NCBI GenBank assembly: GCA_021325695.1
Contig: JAJTCR010000206.1
Location: 1-6,281, forward strand
Length of the DNA: 6,281 nucleotides
Direction of reading: 5' to 3'
Source: Steroidobacteraceae bacterium
GTDB lineage: Bacteria; Pseudomonadota; Gammaproteobacteria; Steroidobacterales; Steroidobacteraceae
How positions within the stretch are numbered: position 1 is the first letter of the stretch; each line of letters opens with the position of its first letter. Below are positions 5,505-6,281 of the stretch, piece after piece. Below the pieces are notes generated by a model. That model worked only from the letters and a program-made list of their open reading frames with translations, was not told where the DNA came from and ran no database searches. The position numbers and the translations under genes were made by a program.

Positions 5505-6281
5505 AATCAAGAAGGCCGGCATTGAAGCGACCTCCTCCACCGGCACGTCGCTGCCCCAGAGCACGACCGGATCACCGACGACGACACGCGGCAGGTCCGT
5601 GACGTCGGCAGTGATCATGTCCATGGACACCCGGCCGATCAGCGGCGCCCGACGACCGGCGACCAGCAGCGGCGCGCCGGAGGCCGTGCTGCGCGGATAG
5701 CCGTCACCGTAACCTGCGGCAATGACGGCCATGCGCGTGTCGCGCTGCGCGGTCCACGCGCCGCCGTAGCCCACGCTCTCGCCCGACTCGACCTTTTTCA
5801 CCGCGATCACTTCGGTGCGGAGCGTCATCACCGCACGTAGACCGAGGTCGGCTCCGATTCCGCTGGTGAACGGCGAGACCCCGTAGAGCATCAGCCCAGG
5901 ACGCACCCAGTCCGCGCGCGCCGCGGGCCACGCGAGCACGCCCGCGCTGTTCGCGATGCTGCGCGCGCCGGGCAGGCCGGCCGTGGCCTGCTCGAAAGCG
6001 TCGAGTTGACGTCGCGTCGTAGGATCGCGCCGGTCGTCGGCGGAGGCGAGGTGAGTCGCCAGCGTCGGCTCCGCGTGCACGTGCGGAATTCGACGCAGCC
6101 GCGCGTACGCGGCCGCGAATTCGTCGAGCCGGAATCCGAGCCGGTTCATGCCCGAATCGACCTTGACCCACGCGGTCACCGGATGCCCGCCATCGAGCGC
6201 CGACTCGAGCAGTTCGAGCTGCTCGAAGCTGTGCACCATGAGCTCGAACCGCTCATTTGCAGCCATTGCCAGCTGCTCGCG
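5490..6281 (-). CDS. alr: Alanine racemase, 5'-truncated by the window and apparently missing its normal C-terminus
   Basis: PLP-dependent interconversion of L- and D-alanine, supplying D-Ala for peptidoglycan. 263 residues are visible. The frame stays open to the window edge (REQLA before the Met at 6266), so the N-terminal part with the PLP-lysine lies outside. Numbering from the edge, visible motifs are KVDSGMNRLGF (40-50), HLASADD (77-83), SIANSAGVL (108-116), WVRPGLMLYG (125-134), VGYGGAW in the second domain, GYGDGYPR (190-197) with catalytic Tyr Y191, and GRVSMDM (216-222). After LWGSDVPVEEVAS the family normally continues with a conserved end (tyrosine-containing [N/S]YE..C, then RVPR). 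Here the protein instead reads MPAFLILTDH and stops in the heptamer repeat. The lost part includes the equivalent of Geobacillus Alr Tyr354, a PLP-phosphate contact. It may be a functional variant, a weak enzyme or a decaying gene; another racemase (dadX) elsewhere could compensate. The family call is firm; the truncation is inferred from memory of homologues. Confidence 0.93.
   Translation of the reverse strand, partial: REQLAMAANERFELMVHSFEQLELLESALDGGHPVTAWVKVDSGMNRLGFRLDEFAAAYARLRRIPHVHAEPTLATHLASADDRRDPTTRRQLDAFEQATAGLPGARSIANSAGVLAWPAARADWVRPGLMLYGVSPFTSGIGADLGLRAVMTLRTEVIAVKKVESGESVGYGGAWTAQRDTRMAVIAAGYGDGYPRSTASGAPLLVAGRRAPLIGRVSMDMITADVTDLPRVVVGDPVVLWGSDVPVEEVASMPAFLILTDH

Overview
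The window is GC-rich and densely coding. It fits a chromosomal segment of a proteobacterium, most likely a gammaproteobacterium. The supporting signs are a CNNM/CorC-type protein with the proteobacterial domain order, a typical RadA, an Alr of the gammaproteobacterial type, and a CRP-like DNA site. I cannot name a genus. No mobile-element gene, RNA gene or CRISPR array is visible.

Layout, left to right. (1) Positions 1-1218, plus strand: 3' part of a CNNM/CorC-family membrane protein, truncated by the window edge. (2) 1219-1348: short convergent gap dominated by a 65-nt imperfect palindrome. (3) 1349-2716, minus strand: complete radA (DNA recombination/repair ATPase). (4) 2717-2905: divergent control region with a candidate radA promoter, a leader hairpin, a CRP-like palindrome and a -10 element very close to the kinase start. 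(5) 2906-5465, plus strand: three co-directional genes, namely a soluble Hanks-type Ser/Thr kinase, a PP2C-type Ser/Thr phosphatase and a protein with one good and one degenerate FHA domain. (6) 5463-5504: heptamer tandem repeat holding the stop codons of two convergent genes. (7) 5490-6281, minus strand: 3' part of alr (alanine racemase), whose 5' end lies outside the window.

The coherent system is the kinase / phosphatase / FHA cassette: one enzyme writes phospho-Thr, one removes it and one protein reads it. Both the kinase N-terminus (T8-V-L-L) and the FHA protein linker (T107-M-V-I) carry a Thr with an aliphatic residue at +3, the kind of site FHA domains bind once phosphorylated. This suggests a closed circuit with a GarA/OdhI-like self-binding switch. 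The kinase promoter looks like a class II CRP-type promoter (site centred 41.5 bp upstream of the predicted start of transcription), and the mRNA may be almost leaderless.

The cassette sits on the opposite strand between alr and radA, which are co-oriented. Alr appears to have lost its conserved C-terminal end exactly where it meets the heptamer repeat. This suggests a rearrangement at that junction, and alr function may be impaired.
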